NCBI GenBank assembly: GCA_018857735.1
Contig: JABMCL010001457.1
Coordinates: 471,001 to 535,000, forward strand
Length of the DNA: 64,000 nt
Source: Alviniconcha marisindica
Lineage: Eukaryota > Mollusca > Gastropoda > Provannidae
Direction: 5' to 3'
The notes under the pieces were generated by a model. That model did not search any database. It had not been told where the DNA came from and was given only the letters and a program-made list of their open reading frames with translations. Both the position numbers and the translations under genes were made by a program. Positions 34,852 through 48,600 of this stretch are shown here, one piece after another (the first letter of the stretch is position 1; each line of letters begins with the position of its first letter).

Positions 34852-37800
34852 TCCATTCTATCCTGCAATACAGTTGTGCGCAGGTAACCCTCGCTGTGTA
34901 AAGCATGGTGCGTTGACCCTAGCTGCTGGAGACACCACCCCACAAGAATCCAGGTAACCACTGGTGTCATGTGAACCAAGGACACAAGCGGGTGCAAACA
35001 AGGAGCACTGACCATGGTGTTATTTTCACACTGAATGCACTCGTCCCTCTTGGCCACGCTGACACAGTTGCTGTGCTTGTGGCACTGGCACTCCACGGAG
35101 CAGTTGTCTCCCACCCAGCCAAAGAAGCACTGACAGACGTCAGGCTGGACGCACATCCCGTAGATACACCCCTGGTGGCACACTGGCTCACACCGACCGC
35201 TGGAACAAGCAAGGACAGATCAGTAAGCAAGGAACACACATCGTGCTGAACACATGTCCTGTAGATGTATATTTCCACTATAGTTATCTGTTTCACTAAA
35301 CACCCCTAAATGATGAGTCCACAATTTGCAAAACAGAAAATTCCTTGTTTCAGATGGGTAAATGCAAACTCATGTAAAAGACAATTGTATAATAATGCAA
35401 CTGGTATTACAAGATTTTTAAAAAAAATGTTGATTATAAAACAGAATGGAATTACTTGGCTGTCTTGATGTAGCCTTGCTTGCATTCGCAGCGGAAGGAG
35501 GTGAGGGTGTCGTGGCAGTCCTGCGTTTCCTCATCACAGGTGTGGTGTCCGTTGGCACACTCGTTCTCCGGTGGACACTTGCTAAAGGCCCACACTGGGT
35601 TTGTGCCTGAAACCAACCCATTCCAAGTACCACAGTCAGACCTCATCCACATGCTTCTCTGGCTTCAACAAAGCGACAAGTACAGGACATTTTGTGACAA
35701 TATTCAATTCCATTCAATTCAACGCTATTAATACTATCCTGCAAGGGGTAACTTAATTATGATGGGTTCCTCCATGAACATTATTCAAAGAAATGAATGA
35801 AATGTGCAGGACACAAGTGCAACATATACTGATCAAAATGCAACACATCAGTGATAAGAATCTTTAACATCAGAATATTTATGATACTGATAGTATTTTA
35901 ACATCATGCAAAAAAAAAACAAAAAAACCTCTACCTCTCATCATCATTAGAATCATACTTATTTCTTTTAGTTTCAGTTTTCACATTTTCTAGTTAACTA
36001 TGTGATGTCTCTTGACACTGCCTGGTTCCTCGCAAATGCACAGTTTGTGTTTTATGTTAAAGCCTGTCACAAAGAGGCACAAGAGTTCTGTGCTTTCTGT
36101 TGTAAAGCGCCTCGAGCCTCAGGGCAGGGGCTGTCAAAGTGTGCCATTATCATTACTGCAATCTTTGCTCTGCATATCGCATCTCTCTCCTGAGATGCAA
36201 CAGTGCTCACGCCCATCGCCTAACTATCATACTAAGCACAGGTCACGCTTCCCTGGCCTCGCAGGAACACCTGCCGGCGCCCCCCTGGCATCCTCCCCCC
36301 TTACCAAACTGGTCGAGCTGGTGGGTGTCAGAATATTTACGCCCACTGCCTAATTAGCATACTAAGTATGGGTCATGCTTCCTGGGCCACGCATGAACAC
36401 CCGCTGGCGCCCCCTGGCATCCTCCCTCCTTACCGAACTGGTCAAGCTGGTGGCCGGTGTCGCTGCGGATGTTGCCCTCCCGGCAGCTGCCCCCCGTGGG
36501 CCCCACCAGCCCGCCCCGCATGCACAGCCCCTGGCCGTTCATCTGGCCCAGCGCGCACCAGCCGCAGCCAGGGGTGGTGATGCAGTGGGCGCACTGCTTC
36601 TTCATGTGGCACTCCACTGGGCACGTGTCCGCCTGACGCCCTGAGTGGATGTAGCCGCACTCGCCCAGCGAGCAGCGCAGAGGCAGGTAGGCTGGCGGCA
36701 GGCACTGCAAAGGAAGAGGTCGTGTTTGGTTGCGCTGGTGTGACATCGCCATGGTTACCATATCCTCGCTAGGGTGGCCACACCAACTTGTTGAAAACAT
36801 GTGAGTTTGTGACTGGAGGCGCTTGCTGACATTTCAGGTTGTCGTTGCTTCTGATGAAATGAAGCTGGTGTTGATGATGTTGTTGCTTTGATCATCCTCA
36901 TCAATCATCAACATCATCACTACCACCACCATCAAAGCCATCACCGTCACTTTGACAATCACCATACAAGTTTAACTCCGTATACACATATACAATCCCT
37001 CCTCAAAACAGGAGGCAATTTGGGGCCATGTTTGTGCCGTTACAGTCATCCTGCTAACCTTGATCTATACACACATCAAAGACTCTTCCTCTGAATACTG
37101 TAACAGGAATCAATTTCTGTGCCTACATCACCTCCATCAATATCACCACTATCACTGCATGAACAAATGCTTGTGCAAACATCCTCATCACCATCATTGC
37201 CATGCAATAATGCTTGCGCAAACATCATCACCATCGTCAGTTCTCATCACCATGCATATAATATTTGCACAAGTATCATCACTGCCACCATCAATTTTTA
37301 TCACCACCATGCATATATTTTTGGTGCAAAAAATCATCATCACTTTTATTATTAGAGAGGACAGTCATTCAACCTTTCTTTTTTTAATGTTTTTTAATCA
37401 TCTGTACCAATTTAATTTTTTAATTGTAAATCTCTGACCCGCAGTTTTTGTGCAATCAACATCAACACCTTCATCATCATCACCATCCCCATCCCCTCCC
37501 CACCCACACCATCACCATCAGCACCAGCATGTGCCTGGCACCAACCTCTCTGAGCGTCTCACTCCACATGCACATCTGTGAGCCCCCCTCCACACCCTGC
37601 GACAGGAGGCACTGGCTGCAGTTCCTGTGCTGGTAGCAGCGCTGCGGGCACTCGCCGGGGGGGTAGCCCACAAATGTGCTGGCCGACAGGGGGCGCAGCG
37701 TGCGTGTCACGCAGTTCCAGTTGTACACCGGATCCTTGTTGTAGAAACGGCCAATCTCACCTGGTAACATACAGTCAACAATGCAAAATCCAACCTCACC

Positions 37801-39590
37801 TGGTAACACACACACAGTAAACAATGCAAAATCCAACCTCACCTGGTAACACACACACAGTAAACAATGCACAATCCAATCTCACCTGGTAACACAGTGA
37901 ACAATGCACAATCCAACCCCACCTGGTAACACACACACACAGTGAACAATGCACAATCTAATCTCACCTGGTAACACACACACACAGTGAATGACGCATG
38001 GTCCAGTCTCACCTGGTATTACACACAGTGAACAATGCACAATCCAACGTCATCTGGTATAGTGGTAACACACAGTGAACAATGCACAATCCAACTTCAC
38101 CTGGTAACACACACACAGTGAACAATGCACAATCCAATCTCACCTGGTAACACACACAGTGAACAATGCACTATCAAATATCACCTGGTAACACACACAC
38201 AGTGAACAATGCACTATCAAATCTCACCTGGTAAGTTCACTGACAGTTAAGAACGCACAATCGCTGCACATGTGGCACTCAAAGGAGACTGACAACACTC
38301 ATCAGAAATACATATCACCCTCTGGGGCAAAAGTGCACTTCAGTAGGGCTCCTCTTTGCTCAGGGGATCGTTCACATGGAACTATGATGAAAAGAGTTGC
38401 AGACAAAGTGGCTGTAACCCTGCTTCTGACAAGAGACTTGCCACTGCTGTGCCTGCCTTATGCCACAGGGAAATCCCAAGAAACAGGCTATTTTTCCACA
38501 TTTTCACACAATTTTTCTTCTTTTTCTCAAACACCGAAAAACAGAACTGCAGAAGTTCCAAGAAGCTAGGGAAGCAACTCTAACTGCTTGGACACAAAGT
38601 GAAACAAGAAAGCAGGAGTCTAATGCCAGTAACCAGCAATTACTTGTACACAAGTAACCTGGTCACTGCAAATGTTCGGCTGTTACTTGTACACAAGTAA
38701 CCTGGTGGCTCCAGCCATTACTTGTACACAAGTAACCTGGTCACAGCAAATGTTCCGCTGTTATTTGTACACAAGTAACCCAGCTGCTCCAACATGTTAA
38801 AAGAGGGGCAGTCTTTCGTCTTTTAAGTTTAATACACCATAACCAGCCATACAAGTAACCTGGTCACGGCAAATGTTTGACTGTTACTTGTACACAAGTA
38901 ACCCAGCTGCTCCAACGTGTTAAATGAGGGGCAGTCTTTCATCTTTTGACATTAATACCAATAACCAGCTATTACTGGTATACAAGTAACCTGGTCACAG
39001 CAAATGTTCAGCTGTTACTTTGCCAATGTACACAAGTAACCCAGTGGCTCCAAAGTGTTAAAAAAAGGAGCAGTCTTTCGTCAGGGGTTTCACTGCATCT
39101 CAAATCCTGGACCAGCGGTTCCTCTGAAGACCCCTGCACTCCCAACTCACTGGATCTTTTGAAGTGGCGGGTCCACAGACACTTGGCCAGGTGGGAGCAC
39201 ATCTGACAGTCTGACGCAGGGCACAGGTACTCGAAGCAGCTGCCCAGCTGCTGAATGATGTGCTGGTCCATGGGGCAGTTCTGGTCCTTGGGGCACGACG
39301 CCTTCACCGGGATGCACGCCCCCTTCGGGCAGTTCGTGCACCACTGGCACCGCTGCACAGGCAAAGCAGAAGGTGAAGGGGTTCATTGCATACATCCCCG
39401 ATAGCCAGGGCATGCTCCCTTGGAGCTGTGGCCTCAGAATCACATGCTGTGGGCACTGACTTTCATTGCAGAGATCTGCCTTCCAGGATTACAGTCACTC
39501 AAATTCTCTGTAGTCTGCTGATCACTTCTGGCCAAACTACCTTTGGCTTTTGCATCTTATTACACCAGCCTGCTTTTGACTTGTACATCT

Positions 39591-39624
<34 letters not shown>

Positions 39625-42600
39625 CAAAACAACAACCAATCAGTGGATCATTCTGACCTTTCAGCCAATGAAAGTCAGCTAGCACACCAACACCCCGAGA
39701 CAACCTCATGAAAATGGACACTTAACAGTCATGACTGTTTCACAAAACCTGCTCAGGATGCCACACCTGTGAGGATCAGGTGAATCATGCAAAGCTTGCA
39801 GCTACGTTGTGACCCACTACGGGCTTCAATGGGAGGAGGACGTTTTGACAGACCTGGGTTCTCAGCTTAGGGAACTTCAACTCTTCCACACAGCACCAGA
39901 AGGGAGAAAGACAGACAAGTGGATGGACAGATCAATGGACAGACAGACAGACACACACAAACTTTTACCTGATCCATGGCTTTAAACTGGGGGTACTTGG
40001 AGAGGCACTGTGAACAGGACTTGAAGCGACTGCAGTTCTGGGAGTTGTACCAGTGAGCGCTGCACTGTTTGCGTGACTCACTGGAGTCCTGCATGGTGCA
40101 CCTGCACACACAACACACACACAGCAGTGAAGTCAATCACACAGTATCAGATCAATACCTGCACACACAACAGTGAAGCCAATCACATAGTATCAGATCA
40201 ACACCCGCACACAACACACACACAGCAGTGAAGTCAGTCACATAGTATCAGCTCAACACCTGCACACACAACACACACACAGCGGTGAAGTCAATCACAC
40301 AGAATCAGATCAACACCTGCACACACAACACACACTCAGTGGTGAAGTCAGTCACAGAGTATCAGATCAACACCAGCACACACAACACACACACAGCGGT
40401 GAAGTGAACCACACAGTGTCAGATCAGCACCTGCACACACAACACACACACAGCGATGAAGTCAATCACACAGAATCAGATCAACACCTGCACACACAGC
40501 GGTGAAGTCAATCACATAGTATTAGATCAACACCTGCACACACAGCGGTGAAGTCAATCACACAGTATTAGATCAACACCAGCACACACAGCGGTGAAGT
40601 CAATCACACACAATCAGATCAACACCTGCACACACAGCAGTGAAGTCAATCACACACAATCAGATCAACACCTGCACCCACACAGCAGTGAAGTCAGTCA
40701 CACAGTATTAGATCAACACCGGCACACACAACACAGCAACAAGAAACGCTGCAGCGTGTGCGAAAGTATATCTACCATCTGTGATTATACAGCTATTTTT
40801 AAATTAGTTATTTTATGGAAACTTTCAAACAATCACTCATATTTAAAACCAGTGACACACATGATTATGACATACTATAATGCACTCATCAATCAATGAT
40901 CACCATCCCCACTCACTCTAGCGGTCGTCTCCGTCGTTTCCCAGCAGTGAAGCAGACGCCGGCTGTGGCGTTCCCACAGATGTGGCATCCCATGGTGGAG
41001 AGGCACTCGTCATGGCTGAAGATGGCGCAGATGTCTTCAGGGAGGGTCAGGCGTGACAGGGTGCCCACCATGTTGCCCACAAAGCCCCCAAACATGTAGA
41101 TGTGACCGCCGTCCAGCACCGCACGCACCCCCATCACCGTGATCGTCTTCTGCTCCACCTCAAACTCTGCACAGCGCAACAGCAGGGTGGTTGAAAATGA
41201 CGTGGGAAATACATTTGTACAGTAACAGCTGCACCGGGAAAACAGACGCAGCATCACTAACAAGTAAACAATTCACAGGCCAGTGACATGGGAAAATACT
41301 TGTACAGTAACAGCTGCACCACTCGGACTCAGCATCACTAACAAGTGAACAGTTCACGAGGCAGTCACTAGGACACACAAAGGAGTTTGTGAGTCAGTTG
41401 CAAAACACCAAAACAGACCAGTCAGTCAAGCCAACCAACCATAACTGGAGTTGATCAGCCAGTCAACCAGTCAGCAGGAACCAAGTCAACCAACCAAAGC
41501 CTACCTGTCCATAAGCAACAGTCAGCAGGAACTCTGTCAAGCAATAAGCCAATCAGTCAGTCAACCAACCAAAGCATACCTGTCCATAAGCAAAGTCAAC
41601 CAATCAGTCAATTAGTCTGTTAATCAACCAATCTGTCAGTAAGCAAACCAGCAGTCAACCAACTACCCAGTCATCCAGCAGTCAACCACCTGAATTGTCA
41701 TTCAGTAAACCAGAGGTCACCCAGCAACAGCCAGTGCACCTGCAGTCAAACAGTCTGTCACTCAGTAAACTAGCACCCAGCCAGCCAACCGACCTATCAC
41801 TAAGAAAAGACCACACATTCAGTCAACCAGCAGTCAGCCAGTTAGTCCAATGCCATCCTCTTCACTTGGGCAACTCACGTGCAAACTGAATCCTGTGCCA
41901 GGTGTTACAGTGGTAGCGGTAGACCAAGAGATCCATGGCGTAACTTCCGTCGTCCATCAGTCCCCCGATCGTGATCATCTCCGTGTCCGTGCCCACTGCC
42001 GTGTGGAACACACGACCTTCCCAAGGGAGAGGCTCTTTATCGCTTTTCTGAAAAACACAATGTTGGCAGCTGTAAATAAACATTTCACTTCGTCTATTAT
42101 CTCTCTTCTCTCCTTTTTCTTCACTCTCTGTTCACTTCCTCTATTTTCATGCCCTCTCCTTCGGTTTTCTTTTCCTTTGCCCCCTCTGCTCTCTTCCCTC
42201 TCACAATTTTGGTCCCCTCCTCAAATGCTCTCCCTTTAGAGCCTGGAGTGGGTCAGAATATAGCCAAGCATGCTTTGCCCACTGCCTTAAGTTCTACCTT
42301 CCCGGTCCATTCATCTGGAGTGCGTCAGAATATAGCCAAGCATGCTTTGCCCGCTGCCTTGTCTTAATTTCTACCTTACCAGTCCATTCATCTGGAGTGG
42401 GTCAGAATATAGCCAAGCATGCTTTGCCCACTGCCTTGTCTTAATTTCTACCTTACTGGTCCATTCATCTGGAGTGGGCCAGAATATAGCCAAGTATGCT
42501 TTGCCCACTGCCTTGTCTTAATTTCTACCTTTCCGGTCCCTTCATCTTTATTTCTTCCAAATCTCCTCCCTACTTTTTAACTGCATTTGTTTTGGCTAAG

Positions 42601-45600
42601 TCATCTTCCCATGTGGGCCCCTGCAGAATAAGACTTGTCACCCTGCTCACCTGGCTGCAACTTTCCACTTCCCCTATAAGGATGAGTACTACAATGCTGC
42701 CACATTATCATTCAAAGTGAAATAGACTTCATCGTCCTTCGCAGCAACCTCTATAACGTGTACAACTCTGGATGCTGTACTCTGAAGTGGTTCTGGTTCT
42801 CGTTCCTACCCAAGTATAGAAACAAAAACAAAAACAAAAACAGGAAGCACATACGAGATCAGGTGGGGGGAAGTCTGGCCCTTGGATCATCAGCAAGTTC
42901 CACTGGCGGAGCGCCACATCATAGGTGTAGAGTTCACGAGAGACAAACCAGCGACCGGCACGGAACAGGTATCCACCATACACATAGATTGTGTTGGAGG
43001 GCTGGTTGTACACAGCGCTGTGCCCGTACAGACCTGGAATCACACACACACATCACCACACAATGAAAGCACACACACACGTACACATCACCACACACAC
43101 ACACACCACCAGCACCACCACCACACACAAACACACATCACCACATAATGAACACATACACACAGCACCACAAAATACACACACACACACGAACATATAA
43201 AGTTGATGAACATATGTAACAAAACAACTCTAAATGAACACAACCTGTCAGACAAGACATAAAATATGAACAATCAATCAATGATTGTGCACATACAAAC
43301 AGAATTACATCAAAAATAAGACAAATACACAAGTGCCTTAGGTTAATACAAAAATGTACCTAAATATCAAAGAAAGCAACAAAAAACAAAAACAGAAAAA
43401 CAGAAAGAAAGAAAAGGAAAAGAAACAAACAAAAACAAAACAAAAATCAGCACAGAGTTTCTACAAAAAACTCTTCATAATAAATGACAGGAAGATGTTC
43501 AACCCTACTGCTGCACGTTACAAAACAAAACACCTCAACGCAGCCAACCAACCGTGCAACCCAGACTCCTTACCAATAGGATAAGCCCCATTCATTTTCT
43601 GCGGGGAGAATTCCTGCCAGTTGAGCAGGACGCTATCAGCATCGTATTCGTAGACCTTGTTGGAGAAGTAGATCTGGGAGGAGAACCCACCAATCAGCAC
43701 CAACTTGTTGTCCCCCACGTAGGTCAGACTGTGGCCCACCAACGCCGGCATCCACGGAGGGGTCTGCAATGTTCAGCAAGCAAAATTCACTCCCAGTTCA
43801 ACACAGAGGAACAAAAGCCAAGCAGCATCACAACATGCCCTATCGACAGAAATGATAGAAAAATCAGACACATGGCAGTTTTCACTGGATTCTTTTTCTT
43901 TCTTCTATATTTCAATTATCCTTTGCAGGAAATTTGGGTCGCCTTACCAAGGTATGAACACGGCAGCTGCAAGCACAGCACTACCCATTCAGAGCAGTTT
44001 GTCAAAAATCAAAGTTTGAAAGTTGCAAAAACACAGCCATGAGTGCTGCCATTTTGTTCCCAGCAGTCTGTGTCAGTGATGTCATGGACAAGGCCAGAAT
44101 GTGTAGCGAAAGTATCAAATATGTCACAATCCAACTTTTTCCTGCTTGTCACGAGCAAACTGTGAACCAACAGGGCTGCACCCCAAGGAGCTCAAATTCA
44201 CAGCAAACAAGTACTTTCTTTTCTTTCTTTTGTTGTTGTTCGTAACTCCTCACAGAACAACGAAATGAAGCCTGCTGTTAGAAATATTTGCACATTTTCC
44301 ATGTTTTGGGGCCCACTTGTGTCTTTGTTTCAGTTCCCTCGGAAAGGATACAGTATGCATCACTTAGTTATACTGGGTGTGTTAACCCATAACTTTGGTA
44401 TTTTACCAATGAAGATCAGCATATACTGGGGAAAAAAATCAGCAATCTGTGAGATGCATCAGCATCCACAGAAACTCATCTTCTTCCTCAAAATGGGCAC
44501 AACACAAAACACACCGTTGGTTTTTCCCACAGCCTGTTCCCTATGTTGAAAATCCAGAGTTCATTGGTGGGCTGAGGAGTCTGCTTTTTGCGGTCTCCCA
44601 TCAAAATCTCAGGTCTGTCCGAGTCCAGGAAACCGCCGTAGATGAAGATCTGCAGGCGTCCTGGCACACAGGCAGCAGCATGCTGGTACCTGCAGGAGAA
44701 CAACAGTTACACCCAGTTCTCAGTCATGCGACCAAGACAGAGATGGGATCACAGTGGGGCATTTTCTGTCAACAGACTAGAAAGGTAATGATAAACGGAC
44801 AGAGGCAGACAGTCACTGGACCCATTTACAGTTGGCAGACAGACAGAGAGGGAGACAGACTAACAGACAGAGAAAAACAGCGAGACAAAGACAGCTACAG
44901 ACAGGCTGGCGGGCAAAAAGAGAGACGGGTGGGGGGGGGGGAGAGACAGAGGGAGAGACAAACAGACAGACAGAGAGAGGGGAGAGAGAAAAAGAGAGAG
45001 GGAAAATGACTTACTGATCTTCATTACACAAGGATAAAGAATTTAGGCTGGAACCTAGTTTCACAATCTGTCCTTGCTCTCCTATCGAGAGAGAAAGAGA
45101 CTGACTGACCGACTGATCTTTAATAAGCAAGGATAAATATTTTAGGCTGAAGCCTACTTTTACAATCTGCCTTTGCTCTCCTATCAAGAAGGGGGGGGGG
45201 GCGCCAAAGAGAGAGATCGACACTGCAAGCCTCCAGACCCAGCAGCACTGACCTTCCCTGGGGGCGATGAACCCTGGGCTCCAGCAGCTCCCACTCCCCG
45301 CTGAGTGTGTCGTAGCGCCACATGTCACTCAGCAGGCCCTGTTCCAGGTTGTAGCCCCCAAAGACGTACAGCTTGTGATCCCCGCACGACACCATCGTGT
45401 GGCCCACGCGGCCTGTCGGCGCCGGCACCTCCTTCCCCAGACGACTCTTGTCCACCAGCAGTTCTACGTGGGGGTTGGCGCCGATGTCTATGCTGCAGTC
45501 TGCACCCGCAAAGCTAGCCTGGCAGCGACACATTCCATGTACCTGTGGGAATGCAAGGTAACATGTCATCATTACAATGATAGTGATGATGCTGTTAGAG

Positions 45601-48600
45601 TCTGCAAATGTTACCAGCCTGGCAGCAACAGATCTCATGTACCTGCAACATGGAGATTAAAAACAAAAAATCATGACTAAGTTGATGCTGCAGTGCAAGC
45701 AAGCACAGCCAGCTTGGCAGCAACACCTGCAGTTTTAAACTATTTGTACATTTTCTGCAATTCCAGGGCAAAGCATGTTTTCACTTTGGGTTCCCTTAAT
45801 CAGCAAAGAATATTTTTCTGTCTAAACTAATTGCGTGAGAGCAGAGGAGCACTGACAAAGTAGCTGACCAGTGAGAATGGATGAATCAGAATTGACAAAG
45901 TAGCTGACCAATCACAATGGACAAAGCAGCTGACCAATCAGAACACACAAAGCAGCTGATGAATCAGAGCAGGTTCTTACCACATCACAGGAGCCTTGGC
46001 CTTTGTCTGTGGAGCAGTCATTGGGACACATTTCCTGTTGGCAGTCAGGTCCGTAAAACCCAGTCTCACACACGCACTTGCCCCCGATGCACTTCCAGTT
46101 CCAGTCAGCGTCATCAGCGCAGTCCCCCTGGCACACCTCCGTCTTGTAGGTGGCGTTGAAGCCACGGGTCTGGGACGCTGTCACAGGGAAGAGGAGAAAG
46201 GCAAACGGCTTTTATCCCTGACAGAAAACTGGTTCCTGTTATTTCAAACCCCAAGACAAGTTCTGATTTTGGATTAGCATGACAAATTAGAACAATCTTT
46301 TACAGCTTGATAAAAAGTTGACAGCAAAGTAGGTAGTTTGTTAGTTGGGAAGTGTGAACGGCTAAAAAGGTAAGACAGGTAATGTCAGTTGTAGGTCGGT
46401 ATTTGTTGATAGTTGGCAGGTAGCTAAGTAGATGGGTGGAAAGGTGCACAGCTAGGTCCATGTCAACCACAGGCAAGTAACTGTTGTAAGAAGGATTGCA
46501 CAGTAGAGAGATGAGTAAGTAAGTACACAGGTACTTTTGGTTGAAGAGTACTTTTTTTCACTGCCAATAAATATGCATTTGTTGGTGCAGTTTCCTTCCA
46601 AAAACAGTCTTTAAGATAAAAAGATTAGAGAAAAGATTAAGCTGATCAAAAATGCTGCTTCTGAGAACTTTGTTGCAGGTAAGAATGACTGAGAAGCTGG
46701 AATTCAAGCAGGAAGTTTTACAGCACCCAATAAGCAGTTGAAAACACTGTCAGTGTATTCATATAATGTCCTCGTGGCAGTGAAAGGGTTAGTGTTCTCA
46801 TACTATGATTCAGCCTGACACAGCCCCTGTGGCTGGGCATCACAATTAAGCCAGCTACTTCTGTCCTTGCACCCACAAACCCAACCCATGCCACCAACTT
46901 ACTCAGCAGGTTGGCCTCGAAGATGACGGTGATGGTTCCTGAGTAGGCATGCACAGTGAACTCCCTTCCAGGGTTGAGGCCGCAGATGGACCCCAGGTGG
47001 CGGGCTGAGCTGTCAGCCGTGCCGTTGATGTGTGCCGGAATGCCATCATACACCTGTATAGCATCCTGTTGAAGAACAGAGTTTGTTTTTAACTCGGCAC
47101 CCCAGAAGAATGATCAGCTGCAGTAGATCAGTTACACAGTGATCTCAAACCATAAACACACTGCAGAACATGCAGCTACATTATGTAAAATGCACGAACT
47201 TAATAGCTACCAGCTAATATTTACTTTAAAAAATAACACACGCAAAAAAAACAACACTTAGAACTGCATTCCTCTCCCTTGTTTTTCCTTAGGCGCTGGG
47301 CATTTGGGTATATTTGGGAAAACCCCAAAAATATTCAAATACAGCTGAACACACCCGAAAGTCAGTCAAAACTATTTGCACACTGCTCCGAATACAAATG
47401 ATAGTTTCAGATGTGTTACACCGCTAACAATGGTCTGCTGTGGACATAACCCACAGGACGATTCATTCTTGCAGCCAATGCACACAAAGCAGACTCTCTG
47501 AAAATACTCTCAACAGTGAGGCAAAGAAGAGACTGTGCCACACCATGCAATGGATGGGGAAGTCAACTCTACACATACACATCTAAGTCAACAAGCAAAC
47601 TGAGGCAATGTTCCGAAGCCCATGTCTGCACATGCAGACACTCACTCTGTGTAGTTATTCAGTGGGTGTTTGTATGTGCGCTGAGAGACTGAAGTATTTT
47701 CCCCCACATGACAAGGAAGACGACTCATTTGCCCGTATTCTGCCTTCCTTCCACAGTCAAAGAGATGATTCATTCAGGTCACGAGGAACACACACTTGAC
47801 ACAAGGAAGGTGATTCACCTGCTGCATTACTATACCTGCATGTCTCCTTCCACAGTGAAGACGATTCAGGTCATGGGGACAACACACTGACACCCACATG
47901 ACAAGGTGATTCACCTGCTGCATTACTATACCCACATGTCTCCTTCCACAGTGAAGATGATTCAGGTCATGGGGACAACACACTGTCACCCACATGACAA
48001 GGTGATTTACCTGCTGCATTACTATACCCGCATGTCTCCTTCCACAGTGAAGATGATTCAGGTCATGGGGACAACACACTGACACCCACATGACAAGGTG
48101 ATTCACCTGCTGCATTACTATACCTGCATGTCTCCTTCCACAGTGAAGATGATTCAGGTCATGGGGACAACACACTGACACCCATATGACAAGGTGATTC
48201 ACCTGCTGCATTACTATACCTGCATGTCTCCTTCCACAGTGAAGATGATTCAGGTCATGGGGACAACACACTGACACCCACATGACAAGGTGATTCACCT
48301 GCTGCATTACTATACCTGCATGTCTCCTTCCACAGTGAAGATGATTCAGGTCATGGGGACAACACACTGACACCCACATGACAGGCACATTGACTCACCT
48401 GCCCACACTCCACCTGCATGTCCCCTTCCACGGTGAAGGAGATGATTCTGGTGACAGTGAAGGCCTGTGTTCCCCAGGTGTTGGCGTCAAAGATGGTGAG
48501 AATCCACAGGCAGTAGGCATGGGAAGGATCTTTGACCCCTTTGCCTCGGTATGACCCCACGCCACCCTCTGTGATCTCCGGGTAGACAGAGCGGTCGTCA

